Shown here: positions 15,452-23,892 of the stretch, in pieces
Position numbering within the stretch: the stretch's first letter is position 1
Layout: every line of letters starts with the position of its first letter
DNA from: JBBSBY01 sp038205805
Lineage (GTDB): Bacteria > Desulfobacterota > Desulfomonilia > Desulfomonilales > Desulfomonilaceae
Assembly: GCA_038205805.1 (NCBI GenBank)
Contig: JBBRBO010000005.1
Span: forward strand, 24,271 to 88,270
Length of the DNA: 64,000 bases
Reading direction: 5' to 3'
Notes under the pieces: generated by a model
Database searches by the model: none
Told to the model about the DNA's origin: nothing
Seen by the model: the letters and a program-made list of their open reading frames with translations, nothing else
Program-made: the position numbers and the translations under genes

Positions 15452-17164
15452 ATGAACTTAACGCAGAAGATTAGGACCGCGCTTGGAGAAGAGCCCGCTG
15501 ATTTGTTGTTCGAGAACGCGAATCTCGTGAACGTCCTTTCCGGAGAGATTCACCCGACCGCAATGAGTGTTCGGGACGGGGTAATCGTCGGGTTCAACAA
15601 GATTACCGCCAAGGAAACCATTGACCTGAAGGGACGTTTTCTCTGTCCGGGGTTCATCGACGGTCATTTGCACCTGGAATCCAGTATGTTGGCTATCCCG
15701 GAATTCGCGGCGAATGTGGCTCCCCAAGGAACAACGGCAGTGGTGGCGGATCCCCATGAAATAGCGAACGTCCTCGGCCTGGAAGGCATACGATACATCA
15801 TCGAAACGGCCAAGGATGCTGCCATCAGGATATACATCATGGCGTCTTCCTGCGTCCCGGCCACGCCCTTTGAGACGTCGGGGGCTACCTTGAACGCTGA
15901 GGACATGGCGACATTTCTGGATGAACCTTCCGTTCTCGGCTTGGCGGAAGTAATGAACTACCCTGGAGTTTTGTTCCAAGACCCCGATGTATTAGCCAAG
16001 TTGCGCCTGTTCAAGGGACGAGTGATCGACGGGCACGCTCCCGGGCTGTCCGGGATCTCTTTGGCGGCGTACGTTTCCGCGGGGATAGGCTCGGATCACG
16101 AGTGCGCCTACCTGGATGAGGCCCGCGAGAAGCTGCGACTGGGCATGAAGATAATGATTCGGGAAGGGTCGGCGGCCAAGAACCTCGAGACGTTGCTCCC
16201 GCTTGTGAACGAATACAATTCCAGAAACTGTTTCTTCGTCACGGATGACCTTGAACCTAACGACATAGTGGAACGCGGCCACATTGTGGCGATTGTGCGA
16301 AAGGCTATTCGCTTGGGATTACATCCTATCCGCGCCATACAAATGGCGGGCCTGAATACCGCCCAGTATTTCGGATTAACAACTCTGGGGGCCTTGGCGC
16401 CGGGATACGCCGCCGACATCCTTGTGCTCGATGACCTCGAGCGCGTTACCATAACCCAGGTCTACAAGGCGGGACGCTTGGTGGCGGAAAACGGCCGATT
16501 CCTGGGATTGCGGTCTCCTTCAGAAGCGGTAAAGCCTCCGATGAGCTGTCGTGTGGATTGGGACAAGGTAAAGGACATCTCGGTGAAGGCGACAGGCGGC
16601 TCTATTCGCGTCATAGGCGTGGTTCCGGGTCAGATCATCACGGAGAGCCTGGTGGAAGAGCCCAAGGTGGTGGACTCGAAGATCGTCTCGGACACGGATC
16701 GCGACATCCTGAAGATGGTGGTTATCGAGCGGCATAAAGGAACCGGCAATGTCGGGGAAGGCTTCATCAAGGGATTCGGGCTGAAGGAAGGCGCCTTGGC
16801 GAGCAGTGTGGCTCATGATTCTCACAATATCATAGCCGTGGGGGTGACTGATGACGACATCTTGACTGCCGCAAAGGAAATTGTCGCAATGGGCGGCGGT
16901 ATGACCGTGGTTCGGTCGGGTGAGATCATTGCGAGATTGCCCCTCCCCATTGCGGGCCTCATGTCGGATCAAGGTATTGATGAGGTAAGGGCGTCGCTCC
17001 ATGATCTGTCCGCAGCGGCGAAAGAAATGGGGTGTTCCTTGGAAAACCCGTTCGCCACATTGTCTTTCATGGCCCTTACGCCTATCCCGAAACTCAAGCT
17101 GACGGACTTAGGGCTCTTTGATTCGGAACACTTCCGGTTTATTTCGCTGTTCGCCGACGCGTAA
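15452..17164 (+). CDS. ade: Adenine deaminase
   Basis: A 570-aa amidohydrolase converting adenine to hypoxanthine and ammonia. Metal ligands are visible in GFIDGHLHLESS, with later DPHEIANVLG, VIDGHAPGLSG, GSDHEC and FVTDDLEPND characteristic of the Ade family. The long C-terminal domain contains HDSHNIIAVG and GGGMTVV, also typical. GAGGAG lies upstream of the ATG. It follows mtnP on the same strand after a 400-base gap holding an R element. Functionally it drains adenine from methylthioadenosine breakdown toward hypoxanthine. Confidence 0.93.
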   Translation: MNLTQKIRTALGEEPADLLFENANLVNVLSGEIHPTAMSVRDGVIVGFNKITAKETIDLKGRFLCPGFIDGHLHLESSMLAIPEFAANVAPQGTTAVVADPHEIANVLGLEGIRYIIETAKDAAIRIYIMASSCVPATPFETSGATLNAEDMATFLDEPSVLGLAEVMNYPGVLFQDPDVLAKLRLFKGRVIDGHAPGLSGISLAAYVSAGIGSDHECAYLDEAREKLRLGMKIMIREGSAAKNLETLLPLVNEYNSRNCFFVTDDLEPNDIVERGHIVAIVRKAIRLGLHPIRAIQMAGLNTAQYFGLTTLGALAPGYAADILVLDDLERVTITQVYKAGRLVAENGRFLGLRSPSEAVKPPMSCRVDWDKVKDISVKATGGSIRVIGVVPGQIITESLVEEPKVVDSKIVSDTDRDILKMVVIERHKGTGNVGEGFIKGFGLKEGALASSVAHDSHNIIAVGVTDDDILTAAKEIVAMGGGMTVVRSGEIIARLPLPIAGLMSDQGIDEVRASLHDLSAAAKEMGCSLENPFATLSFMALTPIPKLKLTDLGLFDSEHFRFISLFADA

Positions 17165-17167
17165 ATA

Positions 17168-17420
17168 TCAACGAGCAATCAAGAAAGTACGGTCGGGGAG
17201 AAGCTTCTTGAAAGAATTTTCTCCCTAAACCCCTCTCCAAGAACGACTCTGACTTATCGTCACAACGAAGGTTGAAAGTATCCATTAATTTTAAATACTT
17301 AGGATTAAACCCCCAGTATCCCCCTTGTCAAGGGAATGTACGGATACTGCCCGACAACCTTTACCACGGAGCCGACGCTTACCCCCCTGACAAGGGGTTG
17401 GGGGGTTATTTGGAATCAAG
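17168..17420 (+). repeat. R element copy 5a, composite left portion
   Basis: Starts with GAGCAATCAAGAAAGTA and GGGGAGAAGCTTCTTGAAAG, then CCTCTCCAAGAACGACTCTG, where the alternative module begins (TATCGTCACAACGAAG, CAGTATCCCCCTTGTCAAGG, CCCCTGACAAGGGGTTGGGG). It stops without the right R terminus and is followed at once by copy 5b, so two elements lie in tandem. Confidence 0.8.
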
Positions 17421-17441
17421 ATCGTTACCATCGAGGGACTG

Positions 17442-17664
17442 ATACGAATGTGCAATAAAAGAAGTAATATTGGAGAGAACCTTCTTGAAAGAAGTTTCTC
17501 CCCAAACCCCTCTCCAAGAACTTTAAAAATAGCCGCACGTGCCTTTTCTCAAGGAGACAAAGCCACTTGCGTTGCATTTAAACATTCTTTGATAGTAGTT
17601 AGGGAAACCTGCTCTTACAAAAATGTCCTTCACCTATATTCCTCGTTCGACAGCACATTGGTAT
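17442..17664 (+). repeat. R element copy 5b, subfamily B
   Basis: Full length, ATACGAATGTGCAATAAAAG to CAGCACATTGGTAT. The central hairpin reads CCGCACGTGCCTTTTCTC... with GCCACTTGCG, the covarying variant, and the right half is TTTAAACATTCTTTGATAG. Its right end forms the last 12 codons and the stop of the Fic gene on the opposite strand. Confidence 0.9.
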
Positions 17665-18817
17665 GAAGAGGCTCAGTCCCCTCCTCGAGAATAGCTAGAT
17701 ATTCCGAGTAGGTATACACCCGATCCCGCGCTTTGCCGGTAATTTCTCTCACCACTCCCATGTCTTCGAGCCTCTTCAGGGCGGACGTCACGGTCGGCTG
17801 CGATATTTCGATCTCGTGTGAGGCTCTGGGAATCTCCAGGACAGGATTTATCAGCAGATATGAATGGATGCGCAAGACGTTCCCTGCCGCTTGTCCGAGT
17901 CCTTCAATGCGACTTCGATCATCGGCAAACAGCTTTACAATTCGTTGGGTGGTTTGTATGGCTTTCTCAGCCGTTTCTCGCACGCCTTCCATGAAAAACG
18001 TCACCCAAGCTTCCCAGTCTCCTTCCATGCGCACTTTCTGGAGAAGATCGTAATAGGTCTCACGGTGCGTTTTGAAATAGAGACTCAAGAAAAGAAGCGG
18101 CTCCGACAAAGCGCCTTCCACACAAAGAAGAAAGGTTATGAGAAGTCTTCCCAGGCGACCGTTCCCATCGAGAAACGGATGAATGGTCTCGAATTGAACA
18201 TGACTGAGAGCGGCCTTGAGAAGCAACGGGGTTCGAGCCGGCTCATCGTGGAGAAACATTTCCAGGTCACCCATACACTGCATGATGTCTTCCGGTGGAG
18301 GAGGAACGAACAGTGCATTGCCGGGGCGAGAACCGCCGATCCAATTCTGTGATCTCCTGAAATCACCGGGAGTTTTGGCGCTGCCGCGCCCCTTGGCGAG
18401 AAGCGTTCCATGGACCTCCCGTAGTAATCTGAGCGAAAGAGGAAAACCTCCTCGCAAACGATCTAATCCATGCTGAAGAGCGGCCACGTACTGCGATACC
18501 TCTTTCACATCGCCTGTGAGGACCCCCGGCGCTCCCTCATATTCGTGCAATAGAAGATCGGAAAGTGATGATTGGGTTCCCTCTATCTGCGAAGAGAGAA
18601 CCGCTTCTTTGCGAACATAGAAATAGAGAAAGAGAGCGGGATTCGGGAGAAGTAGAGTTAAGGCATCTAAACGTCCTATAGCTCGGTTGGCCTTCTCTAG
18701 GAGATCCAGATTAATCTCCAACTGAGGAACCGGAGGCAGAGGAAACGGAACGAAAGCCCTGAAACTCTCCGAGACCGTAGTTCGTAGAACGTATCTTCCC
18801 TGAAGGCCTCGCTTCAT
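17630..18817 (-). CDS. Fic-domain AMP transferase with C-terminal winged helix
   Basis: A 395-aa class II Fic protein expected to AMPylate target proteins. The inhibitory helix is SSQIEG (residues 75-80) and the catalytic loop is HPFLDGNGRLGR with His213. Both are intact, so activity would be self-inhibited until released. Residues about 310-380 form a winged helix-turn-helix (RASHEIEISQPTVTSALKRL), common in Fic proteins that may regulate their own genes. An array of TTTAATAG/CTATTAAA half-sites lies just upstream. The last residues (HTNVLSNEEYR) and the stop are encoded by the R element at 17442-17664, so the native C-terminus has been altered. Confidence 0.9.
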   Translation of the reverse strand: MKRGLQGRYVLRTTVSESFRAFVPFPLPPVPQLEINLDLLEKANRAIGRLDALTLLLPNPALFLYFYVRKEAVLSSQIEGTQSSLSDLLLHEYEGAPGVLTGDVKEVSQYVAALQHGLDRLRGGFPLSLRLLREVHGTLLAKGRGSAKTPGDFRRSQNWIGGSRPGNALFVPPPPEDIMQCMGDLEMFLHDEPARTPLLLKAALSHVQFETIHPFLDGNGRLGRLLITFLLCVEGALSEPLLFLSLYFKTHRETYYDLLQKVRMEGDWEAWVTFFMEGVRETAEKAIQTTQRIVKLFADDRSRIEGLGQAAGNVLRIHSYLLINPVLEIPRASHEIEISQPTVTSALKRLEDMGVVREITGKARDRVYTYSEYLAILEEGTEPLHTNVLSNEEYR

Positions 18818-18828
18818 GGTCGGCTCCG

Positions 18829-18893
18829 TTATTAAAAAGGTCTTTAATAGCCTTTCCCGCTATTAAAACATAGGGGCATATTTTTTAATAGGG
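18829..18893. promoter_or_regulatory. Operator-like array of CTATTAAA half-sites upstream of fic
   Basis: Four half-sites lie 12-75 bases before the Fic start: TTATTAAAA (18829), CTTTAATAG (18842), CTATTAAAA (18860) and TTTTTTAATAG (18881). The central two form a perfect 9-base inverted repeat (TTTAATAGC / GCTATTAAA) with a 7-base spacer. Autoregulation by the winged helix of the Fic protein is an inference. Confidence 0.55.
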
Positions 18894-18929
18894 AATACTC
18901 AAGCCGACTTAAAAACGAAGAGTTGTTTC

Positions 18930-19391
18930 CTATTCGCAATCAACGTAGGAAATGGGATCGCCCGTCTTTACCGGGCCACCCGTCAAAACCTTTGCGAAGA
19001 TACCCTGTTTGGGCATTATGCAATCGCCGATTTTGTGGTAAATGGCGCAACGGGTGTGGCATTCCTTGCCGATTTGGGTAATTTCCAGGACAACGGATTC
19101 GCCTACCTTCACCTTCCGTCCCACTTGTATCGAATCGAGGTCGAAGCCTTCGGTTGTGAGATTTTCGGCGAAACTGCCCGGTTTCACATCCACACCCTTT
19201 TCGGCCATTGCGTTGATGCTTTCGATAGCTAAGAGCGAAACTTGTCTGTGCCAATCTCCACCGTGGGCGTCTCCTTGAAACCCGAACCCTACCTCCAGGA
19301 CACCGGAGGGGACTTCCGTTTTGGGGATGCCTTTCTTCTTGCTCAGGCATACGGCGCGAATGATTCCTTGGGACATGTGACTCACTTTCAT
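18930..19391 (-). CDS. MOSC-domain protein
   Basis: A 153-aa stand-alone MOSC domain, a sulfur-carrier fold related to the C-terminus of molybdenum cofactor sulfurases. Signatures: GDAHGGDWHRQVSLLA, then GSFAENLTTEGFDLDSIQVG, and the conserved Cys in IGKECHTRCAI. These small proteins are thought to handle sulfur or metal-sulfur groups in molybdoenzyme maturation, which would fit the molybdate/tungstate regulator elsewhere in the window. An alternative start is the Met five codons in (MSQGII). No clear operon partner. Confidence 0.85.
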   Translation of the reverse strand: MKVSHMSQGIIRAVCLSKKKGIPKTEVPSGVLEVGFGFQGDAHGGDWHRQVSLLAIESINAMAEKGVDVKPGSFAENLTTEGFDLDSIQVGRKVKVGESVVLEITQIGKECHTRCAIYHKIGDCIMPKQGIFAKVLTGGPVKTGDPISYVDCE

Positions 19392-19579
19392 TATTCGTTG
19401 AGCTGTGGCGGCTCTGCGCCTGCTGAGAGGCGGAGTAAGGAATTATTCAGCGGCTGAACCATTCCACAGCGGGATTTCAGCCGGTCGGCCCCTTCGTGGT
19501 GCAGGGTTGCGATTACCTTGCAATGAAGAAGCGCCGTCTGATGAACGGCGCTCCATGGGTTTTTCGGGTGAACGGTAAG

Positions 19580-19623
19580 GATTCACCGGGCTTGAGGCGG
19601 CGCGGCCCTGTCCCCGGTGAATC
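19580..19623. repeat. GC-rich palindromic repeat downstream of the EF-G gene
   Basis: Arms GATTCACCGGG (19580-19590) and CCCGGTGAATC (19613-19623) are perfect complements around a GC-rich loop (CTTGAGGCGGCGCGG). The stem starts eight bases after the EF-G stop and could stabilise or terminate its mRNA; no T-run follows. Confidence 0.65.
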
Positions 19624-19630
19624 GTTCCAA

Positions 19631-21715
19631 TTAGTCTTCTTCTTCTTGTCTCTTGCCTGAGGCTTCCACGATCTTCTCGGTTACGTGGGCCGGCGCTTCT
19701 TCATAGTGAGAGAAATCCATGGTGAACAGACCGCGGCCTGAAGTCAGGGAGGTTAGATCCGAGGCGTATTTCAGCACTTCGGACATGGGAACCTGGGCCT
19801 TTACGATTTGGCTCGTGCCCTTGGAATCCATGCCCATGATGCGGCCTCTGCGTGAGTTAAGATCGCCCATGACGTCGCCCATGACGTCCTCGGGAACGGT
19901 GACTTCGAGATTCATGACGGGTTCCAAGAGGACGGGATTGGCGGCCAGCACGCCCTTCTTGAAGCCCTTGGATGCGGCGATCTTGAACGCCTGTTCCGAG
20001 GAGTCCACATCGTGGTACTTGCCGTCATAGACGGTTACGCGCACGTCGATGACGGGGAAGCCCGCCAGAGAGCCGCCGTGCATGGCTTCCTGCACGCCTT
20101 TTTCCACCGCGGGTATGTACTGCCTGGGGATGACGCCGCCCACGATCTTATCCACAAACTCGAAGCCTTCGCCTCGGGGTAGAGGCTCCAACTCGAGCCA
20201 CGCCACGGCGAATTGCCCGCGACCGCCCGTCTGCTTCTTGAGCTTGCCTTCGATCTTGGTTTTGCCCTTGATGGTTTCCTTATACGGAACTTTGGGGGTC
20301 TTGAGATTCACCTCAACGCCGAATTTGCGTTTTAGCTTTTCAGCGGTGACCTCAATGTGCACCTGGCCCATGCCTGAAATGAGGAACTCATTTGTTCTCG
20401 GGTCACGGGCTATGGTCAGGGTAGGATCTTCCTCGGCTAACTTTGATAAGCTCTGGGTGATCTTTTCCTCGTCGCCCTTTGCCTTGGGCTCGATTGCGAA
20501 GGATATGACCGCCTGAGGCAACGCCGCGGGAGGAATAACCACCTTGGACTTTTCGTCACAAATGGTGTCGCCGGTGAGGGTTTCCTTGAGCTTGGCCACC
20601 GCCGCAATGTCCCCGGCGGCTACGGCGTCGAGCTGCTTCTGTGTCTTGCCCTGAATCTGGAGCAACTGCCCGAAACGCTCTTTTACCTCGCGGGTGGAGT
20701 TGTAGAAGTTGGAATCCGGGGTAAGCTGCCCGGAAAATACCCTGAACAGGGTAAGTCTGCCAGCGTATGGGTCGGCCAAGGTCTTGAACACAAATGCGCA
20801 GAAGGGCTCGGATGCGGATATGGTCCTGGTTTCTTCTTCATCCGAGAGAGTCACAACCTTTATGGGAGGCATATCGGCCGGTGAAGGACAAGCGTCCGCA
20901 AGAACATCGAGGATCGGCTGACCGCCTTTGTTCGTTAGCCCTGAGCACAAAAATGTGGGCATAAACACGCGTTTGAGGATGCCTTGCTTCAATGCGCCGG
21001 CTAGTTCGTCGGCGCCGAGCTGTTCTCCTTCAAGGTAGCGTTCCATGAGGGCGTCATCCACTTCCGCCAAGTCTTCGATCAAAACTTCTCGTTTGGATTC
21101 GGCTTCTTCCTTGAGATCCGCGGGAATATCGGTCCTGGAGACGTTTTTACCGTCACCGTCGAACATGATGGCTTTCATAGAAAGCAAATCGACGACACCC
21201 TTGAAGTTCGCTTCCGTTCCGATGGGTATTTGCAGCACAAGCGGCTTGATCTGCAGGGTTTCACGGACGTCTGTGAGGACTTTTTCGTGATCCGCTCGTT
21301 CTCTATCCATTTTAGAGATTACGAGTAAGCTCGGCGCTTGCTTATCCTGAATTGCGGCCCATACCTTTTCCGTGAGGGGTTTAAGCGAATCCACGGCGTC
21401 GATTACCAGCAAGGCTATATCGGCTGCTTGCAACGCGGAGACGACTTCGGCCGAAAAATTAGGATCTCCGGGCGTGTCAAGGATATTGATTTTCTTCTTT
21501 TTCCATTCGACGCTGTTCAAAGCGGTTGCGATGGTTAAACCGCGCTTGACCTCTTCGGGCTCAAAGTCGAAGTTGGATGACCCGTCGAGAACCTTCCCTA
21601 AACGATCCACGGCCCCTGCATCGAAGAGCAAAGCTTCGCAGAGAGATGTTTTTCCGGAGCCGGCGTGGGAAACAACCACCACATTACGTAAATCTTCGGT
21701 TTTGTATTGTTTCAT
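19631..21715 (-). CDS. Divergent elongation factor G-like translational GTPase
   Basis: About 694 aa with the complete EF-G domain order: GTPase, domain II, III, IV and V (IIGGVIPRQYIPAVEKGVQEA is the domain IV hallmark). It is not the canonical FusA. The P-loop reads SHAGSGKTSL, the G3 motif is DTPGDPNF with Asp replacing the catalytic His of DTPGH, and the G4 motif is SKMD rather than NKxD. Such variants form the EF-G2/FusA2-like group with poorly defined roles. AAGGGG five bases before the ATG at 21715 favours this start over 21742. No ribosomal-protein operon surrounds it, supporting a secondary paralogue. Confidence 0.9.
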   Translation of the reverse strand: MKQYKTEDLRNVVVVSHAGSGKTSLCEALLFDAGAVDRLGKVLDGSSNFDFEPEEVKRGLTIATALNSVEWKKKKINILDTPGDPNFSAEVVSALQAADIALLVIDAVDSLKPLTEKVWAAIQDKQAPSLLVISKMDRERADHEKVLTDVRETLQIKPLVLQIPIGTEANFKGVVDLLSMKAIMFDGDGKNVSRTDIPADLKEEAESKREVLIEDLAEVDDALMERYLEGEQLGADELAGALKQGILKRVFMPTFLCSGLTNKGGQPILDVLADACPSPADMPPIKVVTLSDEEETRTISASEPFCAFVFKTLADPYAGRLTLFRVFSGQLTPDSNFYNSTREVKERFGQLLQIQGKTQKQLDAVAAGDIAAVAKLKETLTGDTICDEKSKVVIPPAALPQAVISFAIEPKAKGDEEKITQSLSKLAEEDPTLTIARDPRTNEFLISGMGQVHIEVTAEKLKRKFGVEVNLKTPKVPYKETIKGKTKIEGKLKKQTGGRGQFAVAWLELEPLPRGEGFEFVDKIVGGVIPRQYIPAVEKGVQEAMHGGSLAGFPVIDVRVTVYDGKYHDVDSSEQAFKIAASKGFKKGVLAANPVLLEPVMNLEVTVPEDVMGDVMGDLNSRRGRIMGMDSKGTSQIVKAQVPMSEVLKYASDLTSLTSGRGLFTMDFSHYEEAPAHVTEKIVEASGKRQEEED

Positions 21716-22045
21716 TTCAACCCCTTGAGAAAGATGCGCCATAAGCGGACTGCCGCTATATTAAAACAATGAATAAATCACATCGGGATTCTAAGGTCAA
21801 GGAAATCCTCAGCAAAGTTGTAAGCAATCAGTTATTAGCGGCAAATCGCAGTTGCTATTCAAAAATATTCGATAGTTATGGTATCGCTGCCGCATGTAAC
21901 TGAGTGATTACGCAAAATTCGTCGTATTCCGAAAAATACCGCTGCTTGGAGAATTGGTTCACCGGTTGTGAAATGCAGTGCGCTTGGTGAAGACCGGAGT
22001 CGAGAATCGCTTTCCTAGCCTTGCTCAGGCATTTAGCCTAACGCC
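21716..22045. other. Intergenic gap
   Basis: AT-rich around 21760-21950 with no gene; it probably holds the promoter of the EF-G-like gene. A GTTCACCGG-type palindrome is listed separately at 21956. Confidence 0.4.
21956..21996. repeat. GC-rich palindromic repeat, diverged copy
   Basis: GGTTCACCGGT and CTTGGTGAAGACC face each other across TGCAGTGCG. It lies 50 bases past the xseA stop. Confidence 0.45.
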
Positions 22046-23437
22046 TCAGATGATGTCGAAGACGCTGGCTTGTTCCGGGGATTCGTCGGTGTCCTCGAGG
22101 CGGCGGCCGGTCACCTTAGCGAAGATGTCCCCTTCAGAGACGCGAATCTGCACATCAGCGCCCATACCCACTTGCGAGGCGGACGTAATCACCTTTTTGG
22201 TTCCCACGCTGAAGGTGATGGAATAGCCCCGCTCCAGGACCGCTAAGGGATTGAGCGCCCCCAGCTTCGCCATGAGGGGCTGAGCCTCGTCGCGGTAGCG
22301 TTTCGTGAGTACCGAGCCGCACCGCATGAGGCGCGATACCATATCCTCGAAGGTCTTGCCGTCCCGAGTGAGCTTTTCCCTGAATTTCTCCGGTCGCAGA
22401 CGAGCGGTAAGGGAAATCAAGTCCTTTCGGTGGGACTCCATTTTTCTCGTGGAGGCACGCATCAGGCGGAGCGTCAAGTCGTCAAGGGTTTGGCGCTTCT
22501 CGAGGATCCGTCGTCGTGGGTCATAGAGACGTCGTGTCAGCTCATCGAGCACGGCCCCTTGTCTCTTGATGTTCGTGGTGATGAGCGCACGCATGCGGTC
22601 CCGCAGACCACAGATGGATTCCTCCAGTTCCCGTTTGTCCGGGACGGCCAGCTCAGCGGCGGTAGAGGGCGTCGAGGCCCGTAGGTCCGCGGCGAAGTCC
22701 GTAAGGGTGTAATCCGTTTCATGGCCCACGGCGCTGATGATCGGCAGCGGACAATTTGCCACGGCGCGAACCACCTTCTCGTGATTGAAGGCCCGCAAAT
22801 CCTCGATGGAGCCGCCGCCCCTCCCGACGATCACCACGTCAACTTCGCCGCATTCACACAGCCTCTGGATGGCGGCCTCGATTTCCACCGGCGCCTTGCC
22901 GCCTTGTACGCTTGCGGAACTCACGATGATGTTCACGCCGCGAAACCGTCGTCGGAGGATGCGCACCATGTCTCGAACTGCCGCTCCTGTGGACGAGGTC
23001 ACGAGCCCGATGGTCTTGGGGAATTTGGGTAGAGGCTTCTTCCGAGAGGCGTCAAACAGCCCTTCAGCGGCCAATTGTTGACGCAGTTGTTCGAATGCGA
23101 GCATTAACCCGCCTAGACCCACAGGCTCGATGGTGTCAACGGAGAGCTGGTAGACCCCGCGGGCGCCGTAGACCGTCACTCGACCCCAGCACAAGATCTG
23201 AAGCCCGTCCTCGAGCTTGAACTTGAGGTAGCGACTCTGGGGCTTGAACATCACACAAGGGATCTGCGACGTCTCATCCTTGAGAGTAAAGTAATGATGG
23301 CCCGAAGGCGCTTTCTTGCAGTTGGAGACCTCACCTTGAATCCAAACGGACGTGAATTCACCTTCCAGGAGATCTTGGATTTCCCGAGTAAATTCGGAAA
23401 CGGTGTAGGTCTTGCGTTCAGGAAGTTCCAAGTACAT
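22046..23437 (-). CDS. xseA: Exodeoxyribonuclease VII large subunit
   Basis: A 463-aa catalytic subunit of the bidirectional single-strand DNA exonuclease. An N-terminal OB domain is seen (FTSVWIQGEVSNCKKAPSGHHYFTLKD in pieces). The core motifs GLVTSSTGAAVRDM, VGRGGGSIEDL and SAVGHETDYTLTDFAADLRASTPSTAAE (in pieces) are all conserved. The long coiled-coil region at residues about 270-400 and the C-terminal ERGYSITF segment are typical. CGGAGGAG precedes the ATG. The small subunit gene xseB is not adjacent on either side. Confidence 0.95.
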   Translation of the reverse strand: MYLELPERKTYTVSEFTREIQDLLEGEFTSVWIQGEVSNCKKAPSGHHYFTLKDETSQIPCVMFKPQSRYLKFKLEDGLQILCWGRVTVYGARGVYQLSVDTIEPVGLGGLMLAFEQLRQQLAAEGLFDASRKKPLPKFPKTIGLVTSSTGAAVRDMVRILRRRFRGVNIIVSSASVQGGKAPVEIEAAIQRLCECGEVDVVIVGRGGGSIEDLRAFNHEKVVRAVANCPLPIISAVGHETDYTLTDFAADLRASTPSTAAELAVPDKRELEESICGLRDRMRALITTNIKRQGAVLDELTRRLYDPRRRILEKRQTLDDLTLRLMRASTRKMESHRKDLISLTARLRPEKFREKLTRDGKTFEDMVSRLMRCGSVLTKRYRDEAQPLMAKLGALNPLAVLERGYSITFSVGTKKVITSASQVGMGADVQIRVSEGDIFAKVTGRRLEDTDESPEQASVFDII

Positions 23438-23468
23438 GCGCTCCTCCGGCGAAGTGTGGGGAATACTA

Positions 23469-23690
23469 ATACCAATGCGCAGCCGAAGAAGTAATATCTA
23501 GGAGAACCTTCTTGGAAGAAGGCTGGATCCCGAACCCCTCTCCAAGAACTTTTAAAATGGTCGAAACCGTCTTTTCTCAAGGAGAAAAGGCCGCTTTCGG
23601 CATATTAAACATTCTCAGGAAGACGTCGAAAAACCTACCTTCCAAAAAATAGTCATCACCAATGTTACTCGATGGAAAGCACCTTGGTAT
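23469..23690 (+). repeat. R element copy 6
   Basis: ATACCAATGCGCAGCCG to ACCTTGGTAT, full length but diverged. It is the only copy lying between divergent genes (xseA and the first DUF294 gene), upstream of both. The right half resembles subfamily B (TATTAAACATTCTCAGG). Confidence 0.85.
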
Positions 23691-23892
23691 AAGACAATCC
23701 GGTTTACAAGACAAGTGGTCGGTTCGGCGTTCACGGGGCACAGAGCCACCCAATAATCCATCACAGGGCGAATTCTTCATTATACTTCCGATGAATCTCT
23801 GGTAGTATACGCGAAGACGCCGTCGCAATCCCAACTATACCAAACCACTTACTGTCGGGCAATCCGACCCCAAATGCAACGGTCGGAGCATC

